Positions 1-11,438 are shown, counted from the stretch's first letter. The stretch: DNA of 64,000 bases from Przewalskia tangutica (GCA_029844215.1 CM056728.1:84381676-84445675); one strand, 5' to 3'. Notes: generated by a model not told the origin, from the letters alone. Program-made: numbers and translations.

Positions 1-321
1 TGGTTTTGCGGTGAACATAATTAATTTTGACAGAAGTGATTTTGACATAATTAAGTTTGACAATAATTGATTTATGTTTGACAATGTAAAAGTGATTGTT
101 ATCAATTCATGATGTTTGGATAGTTTTGATCAAAATTGCTTTTGAATGTAGAATTACCAAAATGGACATAGTCAAATACATATAAATAAAAATTACTAAA
201 ATAATAGTGAAATATGAAGTATGTAAATAAAAAATACAAATAGATAATAGAATTTAAAGTGCAATATAATACTTAAATATTAGTATAATTTTATTACAAT
301 ACTAATTTAAAGTGCACTATA
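1..321. mobile_element. TIR DNA transposon copy 1, left part
   Basis: AT-rich non-coding sequence that matches the interior of the element at 17975-19011 in the same order, including the stretches around 100-180 and 230-310. Element 1 was inserted into it at position 322; the right part resumes at 10724. The true left end, with the terminal inverted repeat, is at or beyond the window edge. No transposase is visible, so it is a non-autonomous element. Confidence 0.7.
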
Positions 322-536
322 TGTTACACCCCGTAGTTCCAGAGTATGTATATGAGGACGTACGTACGAGAATACGACATAAAAATTGGCAAGGAAGAAA
401 GATGTGATTTTTCGACGGAAAAGTTTCCGGATTTTACAAAGGAAAAAGGTTTTTTATTGAGAATTGGATTCTCAACTTTGGTATTTAAGACTTTAAGAAT
501 ATTTGAGAATTATGGAATTTTATTTCCGGAATTGGT

Positions 537-849
537 CACGTGGGGCCCGCGGGAGGAATTTACGGTTGTAGGGCCCACTTTATTTTCGAAATTTGTGGCA
601 TTACGGATATTTTCGGAAGATGAAATATTTTGGACGAGTAGGAGGGCGACACATGACACCCCCTAGTGGCCTACGGCCGAAAGTTAGGGGGCCTCGTTTT
701 TGAGACACGTGGCTAGCCACATGTCTCATTGTTAATGACACTTGTCTTAAAGTTGTGGTGGACATTTGGTTGGAAGAACCCACACACACTTGTCTCTAAT
801 CCTCACCATACACTTGCTTTGATCTTGACCATTGATTTCTCTATAAATA
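537..849 (+). promoter_or_regulatory. LTR promoter: G-box, GGGCCC sites, TATA box
   Basis: CACGTG at 537-542 overlaps GGGGCCC (542-548), and a second GGGCCCAC follows at 571-578. TATAAATA lies at 842-849. The same order and spacing recurs in the other LTRs, for example 22385-22435, 29519-29986, 43333-43380 and 53766-53810. CACGTG is the plant bZIP/bHLH G-box core and GGGCCCAC is a TCP-type site; use by those factors is inferred from motif identity. Confidence 0.65.
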
Positions 850-2565
850 CCCCCTTGAGTGCAAGACTAATTTCATCCAACACTTGAGAGTTTTCAAGAC
901 TTGAAATACCCCCTCCCCTCTCCTTGTGGTTCTCGGTTTTAAGCCCTCTCCCTTAGCCAAAAGTTGTCCAAAAATCCTTAAACTTATAAGTGTTCTTCCT
1001 TAGGGTGTTAGGAAGATTATGTGCCAAGAGTTGGAAAATATTTCACACCCTAGCCCTAGAATCCCTGGTGAAACTTGCCATGGTTTAAGCCTAAGTGTTC
1101 TTCACTTTTTGGAGTTGAAGTGTTAAGAGAAGTTGTTTAGAAACTTCTAAGGGTTGCTTGGAGCGGGTTGGAGCGTAAGGAATTGGAGCTAAACGTTGCT
1201 CAGGATCGACTTATAAATCTTGGATAATTTTGGGCTTATCGAGGTAATGATCTTTGTCCCTTTTGTAATTGGAGATTACATGTCAGAGTAATGTATAGTT
1301 GGGTATACTATATATAGAAGGTATATTGATAAGAATTGAACCAGATTTCGTAAGACTTGTAGTATTATTGTGGGCAGAATTGTACACGTCAGGTTAGACG
1401 ATAATCCCTTCGAGTTGTTGGCTCGTGAGCGGGTCTTGATAGGAGGAGATTTATGTGGTTACGGGGAGGTCTTTGCGAATTTTCCGTAGAATATGGAACC
1501 TTGTTCTTAGAAATGTTCTACGAAGAGATCTAGAAGTTAATAGACGTTTTATGACCCTTATAGGTTGAAGTACTACGAGTAGCGTATTCTACTTGAAGGG
1601 TGGAAAAGGCTAGAAGGGTTATAGTACTTTGGAGCATTTTGCTATTTGTCGATAATCGTCGCGAGGTATGTGAACCTCTTCCTATCCTTTCTAGCATGAT
1701 TATTGTGAAATATATATAGTGCGGTAGACGCACGTGTGTTTAAAGGAATTTGATATTCCTTTTGTGTCCTTGACTTGATTCCAAAGTTAAGTGACTTGTT
1801 ATGAAATATTAAGGACTTGAATTATATTAAAAAGTTGTAAAACCTCATTCATGAGTAATGGGTGTGTGGTCTTTTAAAGAATAAAGTTATCTTGATTTCG
1901 AAAATGAGAATAGTTGTCCTTGGTTGGTTTAAAACATAAAGTGTTATAATAGCTTTATGAGAAGTTATTTATAACGACTTTATGAAAACAAAAGAATGAT
2001 TTATCATTGGATTTAAATAATAACTTGGCATTTTAAAAGTTGGAGGTTGGTTTCCTTAAAAGATATGATTTAAAGATTAAGATACTGATTTTTGGAAGTA
2101 AAGAGACTTGACTTATAAACAACTTGATTTTGGGAAAGGAGAAGTAACTTGATTTAATGGTATAGGTTACTTGTTTTTAAAAGAGTAAGACACTTGGTTT
2201 AAAAAGTATATTGCTACTTGACTTTAAAAAAGGAAAAAGTGTCTTTGTTTTAAAGGAAGACATGGTTTTGTCTTAAAATGGTTTAAAAAGGAAGGCATGT
2301 TTTTGTCTTAAGATTGGTTTAAAAAGAAGGTATGGAAATTGTTTTGGTTTACTTAAAAGATAGTTACTCTATTTTGATACTACGGGTATCGTGTGACTTT
2401 TGTGTGAGTAACTTGACTATGTTGGCTTGTGATAGCCCTGTAATACTTTCTTGTTGGTTTGATAAGTAAACATGTTATGGCCACGTGTGTTAGTGTCTTG
2501 TGACGTTTGGGTAAGCGGGTTTTCTTGTAGTGCTTATGTTGTTTAACGATAGCGATTATCTATTA

Positions 2566-3580
2566 TGTGACTATCCTTTTAAAGTAAATCAATTATCTTT
2601 TCCAATGATCAAGTTTGCCTAATTTCCAATGTTAGAATATAATTCTCTTTTAAACAATCGGAGAAACATGACATTCTTGTTTATAACAATCTTATTACAG
2701 CACCATGATCTAGGAAATATCATTTTGTCTATGGAAGTTTCTCGGTTTTAATAATACTTAATTATTCAAAACATTTCCTTTTATTAACGATGGTTTGTCG
2801 ATAAGCTAGTATAACTCTTAAGTTCTCAAAACCGCTTATAAACAAATCATTTACCTTTTTAAAAACCACATGTATTTTCTTACTAACATAAAGTATAACG
2901 TTATAACACTTTATGTTTTAAATGCCCGAAGTACTTCTCACGCTTGCTTCTCTGCCAAATTTCGCGGCGATCCCCCCGAACAAGCAGAACCTGGTCTGAT
3001 CTTATGTAATTCTATATATAGTATACTTCTACTATATAATCTAACAACATGTAATTTAGATAATTACCTCGATAAGCCCATAATTATCCGAGTTTAATGT
3101 CGATCCTGGAGATTTTTTTGTGGGAAGTATAATAGTATTTGGCTTTTCAGATAGGTATAACCTAATTTGGGCATTATAACAATACTATGAAAACAAACTA
3201 GGCTACTTAGGCATTTTGGATGAAGAGTTGGTATTTATAAAGACGCCGGCGCCAACCAATGGCCAAGATCTAAAAGTGCCTAAAGCCAAGATTACTTGCA
3301 CACAAAATATCTACCAAAAATATCTCAAATGTTCCGCTCTCGGAGTCTCGAAAAATAATACTAAATGACATAGAAATTCCCCGCCTCGGGCCCAAAAATA
3401 TTTCGTCTTGAAAATATCCCCAAAATCTCAAAATCAAAGCGGCCCCCAAACAGAATTTCTGACCAAAATAAAATTCCATAATTCTAATATAATCTAAGAA
3501 GTCCAAAAACCAAATATTCCTTCACAAAACAACTTTTCCGTGGAAAATTGCATACATACCACGGAACTACGGGTATAACA
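2566..3580 (-). mobile_element. Inverted, 3'-truncated LTR fragment nested in element 1 LTR
   Basis: Absent from the 3' LTR of element 1. Read on the reverse strand it begins TGTTATACCCGTAGTTCC, like element 2 LTRs, and matches their AT-rich centre (31200-31420 and 36900-37130 reversed). The far end of that LTR is missing: the fragment stops near the point equivalent to 37280. The flanks show tatta at 2561-2565 and 3581-3585, which may be a target duplication, although the truncated end makes a clean insertion less certain. Confidence 0.75.
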
Positions 3581-4356
3581 TATTATATCACTTACCCCCG
3601 ACTTGTTATGCCGAGGTTAGCGCCCGATCACGAGAATACCTCATGCGGTCAGCGTGACCTATGCGAGTGCGGAGTTCGGGATGATCACTCCGGGTGTACG
3701 CCGTCACGAGAATACCTCATGCGGTGCATGTGACTATGCGGTGCGAGTCGAGTTGATCCGAGGTTAGCTACCCCGTCGAGGAATACCTCACGCGGACCTG
3801 TGGTCCATGCGGATGCGGAGTTCCGATTAGGCTCGCATAATGATACTATGAGCGATTGGCCTTGCTTCGATCATTAGCGGCCTAGAAAAGACCGATTCGT
3901 TATATCTATTTTGCTCTTGTTTATCTTGTGGCACTATGTGCGATTAAATTGGTTGTTAAATGCGTATTTGTAATTGGTTTTAAAATGTTATGATTTTATT
4001 TCGATTTTCTGATTTCATACTTGGTACTGTTATCGACCTCCTTCTGCGTTCATGCCGCGGTAGAGGTACACCGATTGTTGATCCTCGCCATAGGATCACG
4101 ATTCGCGTTTTGAAGCTCCGTTCCTCCGGAGGCTTATCTTTGGTATAGTCCCCTGTCGTTGTAGGTACTTACATTCAGGGGTATGGCGGGGCTCTGTCCC
4201 ATCGTTGTTGTTAAAACATTCTTAGGTGCAGTAATCTGTGGGCGGGGTTTGTAAAGGATGTAATCGCTCAAGTTTTTATTTCACGATTTTCTCGATGTTG
4301 TATCACCAGGGTGCCCGGTAAGGCACCAATCACGGCCCGGGTCGTCGTGACAAAAG

Positions 4357-4368
4357 TGGTATCGAGGC
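4357..4368 (+). other. Primer binding site, tRNA-iMet type (degenerate)
   Basis: TGGTATCGAGG starts four bases after the LTR end. The intact form TGGTATCAGAGC, complementary to the initiator tRNA-Met 3' end, is seen at 41314, 58446 and 63618; here it has lost bases. Confidence 0.8.
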
Positions 4369-4549
4369 GATTAATCCTCGAAAAGTGTCTCTGAGCCAGT
4401 ATCTAGTAGAGTCTTGATTATCGGCGTGTTGTGCACCACACCTATAATCGGAGGCCGCAGGATATTTAGGATTGGTTTCCATTCTTCTCACTCGAGATCG
4501 TGCCTTAGAGCCTGTTATAAGTTGGACTCCTCGGCGTATTCTTATGTAC

Positions 4550-5850
4550 CCGTTATGCTCTACGCAGGCAACCAGGCCCGGATGGGCAAGCAGAGAGGAG
4601 CTACGAGTAGAACACGGAGGTTACGAGGGCACGTGCAGTCATTACGAGATAGTACTTGAGACGGCGAGTTTTATGGCGCCGCTAGCCCCATCGTGAGTTT
4701 AAAGCGGCGGCGATTTCTCGAGACTACGATACGAGTCTCCATCCACGACCGAGCCGAGGATATGGTTACGGAGATGGCCCGATTACTAGCTAAGCTTGTG
4801 GCTAGGAATGAGGACGACGAGTCGAGGTTCCGATGCAGTAGTTCACCCTAGATCCGATCCGATAGTTTGAGACTTCGGACTTCTTGAGTTCAGTCCACCC
4901 GAGTTCTATGGATCGAGAAGCGAGGAAGATCCTCGTGACTTTATTCGGCGATTCTGACGGATCAGAGTGATCAAGGCTTGAGACACATTCGGTGGTCTTA
5001 GGTTCGCGGCTGCGTGATGCTGCGATCGGCCGGTTTGATTCATGGGAACTATCCTGGGAAGCATGCGCCTCCGGTGGTTGGGACGAGTTCTCGGAGGAAT
5101 TTCTTACACACTTTTTGCCTCGCATTTGAGAGAGCTCGGCGAGCGGATTTATGATGTTGAGGCGTAAGCGGGCGGTTCGGGAATATAGTATGAGTTTGAC
5201 TGCTCGTTATGTCCCGCTTTAGTGGCGTACATGGAGGATAGAGTGCACCGATATGTCACGAGACTTGACGATTATCTAGTAGAGAGTTATGCAGAGTAGT
5301 TCTTCACCGGGCATGGGCGTTGCCGCGTCTGAGCTTATCGTGAAGGAACGTAGAGATCGGCAATTAACCAAGATCGCCGAAGAGGCGAGCAGCGGTCCTT
5401 TGGTAACTTTCGAGGCGGACCTTCTCGGCAGGCAGTTATGCGCCTCCGCCAAGATCTGAGTGGCCCTCGCGAGCTTCGGGACGTTCGGTATGCAGGAGTT
5501 GGTCGAGCTCCGTGGTTTCGTTCACGATTTACATAGGTTCTAGCCACCAGATTTTCCTCAGTGTTCACTATGTGGTAGGCATCATTCGGAAATGTCATCT
5601 TTTACTAATGCTTGTTTGACCAGCGTCGAGCCATGTGAGGAGAGAATGTCCTAGTAGGAGGATACAGTGGGATGACTTAGCCTACCCAGTCGATTCTTGG
5701 ATTCATGGTTCGGAGAGGAAGGGGTGTTAGGCGAGGAGGCCACCCTTTCGGTATGGCCGTTGTGGTAGGTGTTTTATGGGAGTGTCGTACTACTTGATAG
5801 CTTGTTATGCTTGCGGCCAGGCCATTTGCAGAAATTGTCCGATCGAGTGG
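4550..5850 (+). pseudogene. Decayed gag of element 1
   Basis: Broken in all frames by stops and indels. It lines up with the other gag copies in the window. The basic N-terminal stretch (Lys/Arg/Gln-rich) begins near 4555. The gag core motif PPEFYGS is readable near 4898-4920, and the following acidic-then-DFIRR stretch near 4925-4950. A ruined zinc-knuckle region (CYACG...CRNCP) lies near 5797-5840. The protein would have been the nucleocapsid/capsid polyprotein that packages element RNA. No open frame covers more than about 100 residues. Confidence 0.7.
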
Positions 5851-6699
5851 CGCGGATGTTACGACTTCGACGCCGGGATCGGTGGTTGGTTCATCACCTT
5901 ACGTAGTTATCGCCCAGTGAGCGGGATTTGATTAGGCGGCAAAGGGAAAGTGAGGCGATGAGTTCTGAGAGATATCTTCACCGCAAGAGACTTGTTTAGG
6001 TCGTTATGGTAGATACATGTGGAGTACTATGTACGGATAGCATTGTTTTAGGTGTGGATTAGAAAATATGGGTAGTTGAAAAGGGTAAGTCTGGGGACGA
6101 GAAAATTTTGAGCCATAAAATACAGATAACCATGGAGACCTTAGATGCAAGGCCGTCTTGAGTAAAGGATTGTACGTTTGATCGTTGTCAGGGTACATTG
6201 TATACGTGGAGTATTTTCAGGTGATAAGTCCATGAGTGGTGTGAAAGGGAAGTGGGTAGTTGGGCTTAGAAGACCACTAGGTTCTCATGACTTGAATAGT
6301 GAGATTGTTCCGGACCAGGAACGAGAGTTTAGTACGAAGTAGGTCGGGTTGAAGCCTTATCGCGAGTCAACCCACAGCCCGGAATGTGGTGGGGTCAGTT
6401 TGAGGTGGTCCCGCTAGATGATAGGGTCACGAGGGTGTTAGGCCCAAGTTTAGGTAACCATCGTACGAGTTCGTGGATGCGTTCGACCAGTAGTCGGGCC
6501 GATGAGGTCAGCCCATCTTGTCTTTCGATTAGGGCCTTACTCGCAGAGGTTATGCGAGATGTTATGTATCAGGGAGGTTGTAAGGCTGCACGGGATTCCT
6601 ACTTTTTATGACAGGCAGTGGAGCCCAGTTTTCGGCTATTTCTTTTGTTTCTGGAGGTTTTACCAGGCGGGGTTAGGAACTCAGGTGAGTCTCAGTATT
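5851..6699 (+). other. Element 1 internal non-coding block
   Basis: No coding homology is seen. Long stretches match the internal regions of element A (42400-42960) and element 2 (33620-34000), including the line starting with the ACCTTAGATGCAAGGCCGTC motif near 6140 and the GTGTTAGGCCCAAGT line near 6437. Confidence 0.6.
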
Positions 6700-7250
6700 G
6701 CATTCACCCTCGGGCCGACGGACAAACAGCGCGTTTTATCCAGACATTTGAGGATAGGTTGCGGGCCGGTGTTTTGATTTCAGGGGTAGCTGTAAGGATT
6801 ATTTGCCTCTTGTTGAGTGAGTATTATAATAGCTACAATTTCAGTATTCGGAGGTCGCCTTATGAAGCCTTGTATGGGCGGAAGTGTAGGTTGCCGGTCG
6901 ATTGGTTCGAGGTTGGCAAGGTTCAGATAGTTGGTCCATACTTGATTCAGCAGGATGTGGGTAAGGTGAAGCTTATCCAGAAGAGGTTTTTAGCAGCTCA
7001 GAGTCAACAGAAGTCGTGCGGGTAATCGGCGTCGACACTTGGAGTTCAGGTTGACGGTGGGTCTTCTTGAAGGTACCACCCCGGATGGGTGTGACGAGAT
7101 TTGGAAAGCAGGGGAAACTTAGCCCGAGGTACTTTGGGCCTTTTCAGATCGTTGTAGAATAGGCCAGGTTGCCTATAAGTTAGCACTGTCGTCCGACTTA
7201 GGAGGCGATGCGTCGATATTCCATGTTGCTATGTTTCGGAAGAGTATCGG
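6700..7250 (+). pseudogene. Integrase C-terminal remnant, gypsy type
   Basis: The forward frame at 6618-7025 reads, after an unrelated start, IQTFEDRLRA, then NSYNFSIRRSPYEALYGRKC and PVDWFEVGK. This is the characteristic end of the plant gypsy integrase core and the following linker (usual form PYEALYGRRC.SPVGWFEVGE). The next stretch to about 7170 keeps the RRxLEF and KGKLSPRYxGPF-like blocks in shifted frames. The catalytic Asp/Asp/Glu part is gone and frames are interrupted, so it cannot work. It shows the element descends from an autonomous gypsy element. Confidence 0.85.
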
Positions 7251-7659
7251 AGATCCCTCCAGAGTGTTCCCAGTTAATGATGACCAAGTTAGAGATAGTA
7301 ACCCCGAGATTTTGGAAACTGAAGCAATGACAGAAATGTGGTAAGTATATTAGGAAGAGTTCGAGTGTACGGGGAGGGTACGACGAGTAAGAAAAGAGGC
7401 GTAGATGTGTTAAGAAGATGGAAGTGTCCTTTTTATAAAGTAAAGGTGCGAAGAAAGTATCCTTCGGACCATGGGTGGAGCTAATAATATTGTTATACGC
7501 TTTAGAGATGATTCTTCGTTGGCTTGGATGTGAGTTTTTGCGCATATGTGGTATTATGGCCAGGTGTGGCATAATTGGTTTTGTAAGTATAGTAGTGAAG
7601 ACTATACCGGCACATGTGTGTTTAGAGACTTAGAAGGAACATTCGGGACTAATGTTTCT

Positions 7660-7672
7660 AAGGGGGGGAGAA
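7660..7672 (+). other. Polypurine tract of element 1
   Basis: A purine run containing seven consecutive G lies directly before the TG of the 3' LTR. Equivalent tracts precede the 3' LTRs at 34969, 50104 and 60269. It is the presumed plus-strand primer. Confidence 0.85.
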
Positions 7673-10600
7673 TGTTACACCCCGTAGTTCCAGAGTATGT
7701 ATATGAGGACGTACGTACGAGAATACGACATAAAAATTGGCAAGGAAGAAAGATGTGATTTTTCGACGGAAAAGTTTCCGGATTTTACAAAGGAAAAAGG
7801 TTTTTTATTGAGAATTGGATTCTCAACTTTGGTATTTAAGACTTTAAGAATATTTGAGAATTATGGAATTTTATTTCCGGAATTGGTCACGTGGGGCCCG
7901 CGGGAGGAATTCTGATTGTAGGGCCCACTTTATTTTCGAAATTTGTGGCATTACGGATATTTTCGGAAGATGAAATATTTTGGACGAGTAGGAGGGCGAC
8001 ACATGGCACCCATGTGGCCCTATGGCCGAAAGTTAGGGGGCGGGCGTTTTTGAGACATGTGGCTAGCCACATGTCTCATTGTTGTGGTGGACACTTGTCT
8101 TAAAGTTGTGGTGGACATTTGGTTGGAAGAACCCATACACACTTGTCCCTAATCCTCACCATACACTTGCTTTGATCTTGACCATTGATTTCTCTATAAA
8201 TACCCCTTGAGTGCAAGACTAATTTCATCCAACACTTGAGAGTTTTCAAGACTTGAAATACCCCCTCCCCTCTCCTTGTGGTTCTCGGTTTTAAGCCCTC
8301 TCCCTTAGCCAAAAGTTGTCCAAAAATCCTTAAACTTATAAGTGTTCTTCCTTAGGGTGTTAGGAAGATTATGTGCCAAGAGTTGGAAAAGATTTCACAC
8401 CCCTAGCCCTAGAATCCCCCCTTGGCCGAAACTTGCCATGGTTTAAGCCTAAGTGTTCTTCACTTTTTGGAGTTGAAGTGTTAAGAGAAGTTGTTTAGAA
8501 ACTTCTAAGGGTTGCTTGGAGCGGGTTGGAGCGTAAGGAATTGGAGCTAAACGTTGCTCAGGATCGACTTATAAATCTTGGATAATTTTGGGCTTATCGA
8601 GGTAATGATCTTTGTCCCCCTTTTGTAATTGGAGATTACATGTTGTAGTAATGTATAGTTGGGTATACTATATATAGAAGGTATATTGATAAGAATTGAA
8701 CTGTATTTACAGAAGACTTGTAGTATTATTGTGGGGCAGAATTGTACACGTCCGGTTAGACGTATAATCCCCTTGGAGTTGTTGGCTCGGTAGCGGGTCT
8801 TGATAGGGGAGGAGATTTATGTGGTTACGGGGGGGAGGTGCTGCCGAATTTTCCGTAGAATATGGAACCTTGTTCTTAGAAATGTTCTACGAAGAGATCT
8901 AGAAGTTAATAGACGTTTTATGACCCTTATAGGTTGAAGTACTACGAGTAGCGTATTCTACTTGAAGGGTGGAAAAGGCTAGCAGGGTTATAGTACTTTG
9001 GAGCATTTTGCTATTTGTCGATAATCGTCGCGAGGTATGTGAACCTCTTCCTATCCTTTCTAGCATGATTATTGTGAAATATATATAGTGCGGTAGACGC
9101 ACGTGTGTTTAAAGGAATTTGATATTCCTTTTGTGTCCTTGACTTGATTCCAAAGTTAAGTGACTTGTTATGAAATATTAAGGACTTGAATTATATTAAA
9201 AAGTTGTAAAACCTCATTCATGAGTAATGGGTGTGTGGTCTTTTAAAGAATAAAGTTATCTTGATTTCGAAAATGAGAATAGTTGTCCTTGGTTGGTTTA
9301 AAACATAAAGTGTTATAATAGCTTTATGGGAAGTTATTTATAACGACTTTATGAAAACAAAAGAATGATTTATCATTGGATTTAAATAATAACTTGGCAT
9401 TTTAAAAGTTGGAGGTTGGTTTCCTTAAAAGATATGATTTAAAGATTAAGATACTGATTTTTGGAAGTAAAGAGACTTGACTTATAAACAACTTGATTTT
9501 GGGAAAGGAGAAGTAACTTGATTTAATGGTATAGGTTACTTGTTTTTAAAAGAGTAAGACACTTGGTTTAAAAAGTATATTGCTACTTGACTTTAAAAAG
9601 GAAAAAGTGTCTTTGTTTTAAAGGAAGACATGGTTTTGTCTTAAAATGGTTTAAAAAGGAAGGCATGTTTTTGTCTTAAGATTGGTTTAAAAAGAAGGTA
9701 TGGAAATTGTTTTGGTTTACTTAAAAGATAGTTACTCTATTTTGATACTACGGGCATCGTGTGACTTTTGTGTGAGTAACTTGACTATGTTGGCTTGTGA
9801 TAGCCTTGTAATACTTTCTTGTTGGTTTGATAAGTAAACATGTTATGACGCTACGTGTGTTAGTGTCTTGTGACGTTTGTGTAAGGGGGTTTTCTTGTTG
9901 TGCTTATGTTGTTTAACGATAAGCAGTTATGCTGGTATTATATCACTTACCCTCCTGACTTGTTATGCCAAGGGTTAGCGCCCCGTCGAGAATACCTCAC
10001 GCGGGTGCGTGACCTATGCGAGTCAGGGAGTTCCGGATGATCACTCCGTGTGTTACGCCGTCGAGGAATACCTCACGCGGTGCATATGACTACGCGGTGC
10101 GGAGTCGAGTTGATCTGAGGTTAGCTACCCCGACGCGAGAATACCTCATGCGGACCTAGGTGGTCTATGCGGTGCGGGAGTTTCAGGATTAGGCTCGCAT
10201 AATGATACTATGGCGATTCGCCTTGCTTCGATCATTAGCGGCTAGAAAAGACCGATTACGTTATATCTATTTTGCTCTTGTTTATCTTTGTGACACTATG
10301 TGCGATTAAATTGGTTGTTAAATGCGTATTTGTAATTGGTTTTAAAATGTTATGATTTTATTTCAAGATTTTACGCTTCATACTTGGTACTGTTAGATCG
10401 ACCTCCTCGGGCCGCGTCACGCCGGTAGAGGTACACCATTGTTGATCCTCGCCATAAGATCACAGCCGTTTTGGGAAGCTCCGTTCCTCCGAGGCTTATC
10501 TTTCGTATAGTCCCCGTCGTTGTGTACTTACATTCGTGGTATGGCGGGCCCCGTCTCCGTCGTTGTTGTTAAAACATTCTTAGTGCAGAAGATCTTGTTG

Positions 10601-10718
10601 TGGCGAGTTTGTAAATGATGAATCGCTCAAGTTTTTATTTCACGATTTTCTCTGATGTTGTATCACTAGGGTGTCCGGGGTAAGGCACCAGTCACGGGCC
10701 CGGGGTCGGGTCGTGACA
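7673..10718 (+). repeat. Element 1, 3' LTR (3046 bp)
   Basis: Partner of 322-4352. TATAAATA is at 8195-8202. The CACGTG/GGGCCC pair lies near 7888-7930. Palindromic leader motifs include CATAAAG...CTTTATG near 9304-9353. The end carries the GGTGCC/GGCACC hairpin and GTGACA at 10718. Confidence 0.93.
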
Positions 10719-10937
10719 CTATAGTACTTAAATATTATTATAATATTAATTTTGCAGAAATATTATTACTTAAATATTATTATAATAAATTAAAAAGGGT
10801 AATAAAGAAAAAGGTAAAAATTCAAATTAAAATAAATGTAAAATTAATTTTACTCATCTTAGAAGCTAGAAATTGTAGCTTCTCCAGAATCAATTTTAAA
10901 GAGAAGAATTAATTCTGGGAAGAAATCCAAACACGGC
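10719..10937. mobile_element. TIR DNA transposon copy 1, right part
   Basis: Continues the element broken at 321; the first five bases are the target duplication of element 1. The right end near 10923-10937, read in reverse (GCCGTGTTTGGATTT), matches the left terminus of copy 2 at 17975 (GGGCCTGTTTGGATTG). The interior near 10795-10845 matches 18868-18915. It ends about 500 bp upstream of the PPR start codon. Confidence 0.75.
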
Positions 10938-11438
10938 AATTTTTCTCATTTCCCCTAAAATAACAACTCATTAGCAATTGTGGGCTGCTAGAATTGAAGC
11001 CAAACCCACACTAAGCCGGGCCAAAAAATCAAGATTACTGCTTGTGGAGTCCTTGGTGAACTTAAGCCCACGCTGGCGATCAACCGGCCCAACCCGTAAT
11101 TGAGAAGTACCTCACTGGTGCCGCTGTTGTTGTTCTTCTTGGAGTTCCTGTGTGCCATGTCCGAATTTTCAAGCTATATACTATTCTTGTTCAATATTCC
11201 ATTCTTTCATGGAAATACCCTTTCACTAGCTATAGAGTTGCAATAACTCTTCCTTATTTTTTTTTCATGGATTTTGGTTTATTACCCAAAAAGTCTTGTT
11301 TCAATCTCATATTTAGGGGTTTAGACCAATTGAGTTTCTTTAAAAGACATATTTTTATTATTAAAGATAGAAGCTTTTGTAGAAAATACTTTGGTTCTTG
11401 TTCGGTAGTCTTCTTGGAAGATTCTTGTTCTAGCTCAA
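10938..11438 (+). promoter_or_regulatory. Upstream region and probable 5' leader of the PPR gene
   Basis: No gene is recognised. A 121-codon open frame, 11150-11515, overlaps the PPR start in another frame. It could hold the original N-terminal targeting region if an indel separates it from the PPR frame, or it may be chance. No clear TATA box can be assigned. Confidence 0.4.

Larger units (their letters stand above)
322..4352 (+). repeat. Element 1, 5' LTR (4031 bp with nested insertion)
   Basis: Pairs with 7673-10718. It is longer than its partner because of an inverted LTR fragment at 2566-3580; without this the two are about 3.0 kb each. The AT-rich middle (about 1500-2500) is nearly identical to 8870-9890, while the GC-rich last kilobase differs by many small indels. 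U3 runs from 322 to about 870, judged from the TATA box at 842; the remaining 3.5 kb would be transcribed leader. Confidence 0.92.
322..10718 (+). mobile_element. Element 1: complete gypsy-type LTR element, gag plus integrase remnant
   Basis: Two long direct repeats, 322-4352 and 7673-10718, begin TGTTACACC and end GTGACA. The element is flanked by the 5-bp target duplication ctata (317-321 and 10719-10723). The internal region is only 3.3 kb. It has a primer binding site for initiator tRNA-Met, a decayed gag, an integrase tail and a polypurine tract before the 3' LTR. Protease, reverse transcriptase and RNase H are missing, so it cannot move by itself. It inserted into a TIR DNA element and is the left neighbour of the PPR gene. 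Confidence 0.93.

Noticed and set aside
346..666. 106-codon frame at the LTR start (also at 7697 in the partner LTR)
   Set aside because: It lies in U3 upstream of the TATA box; the second copy is truncated by an indel and other subfamilies do not keep the frame.
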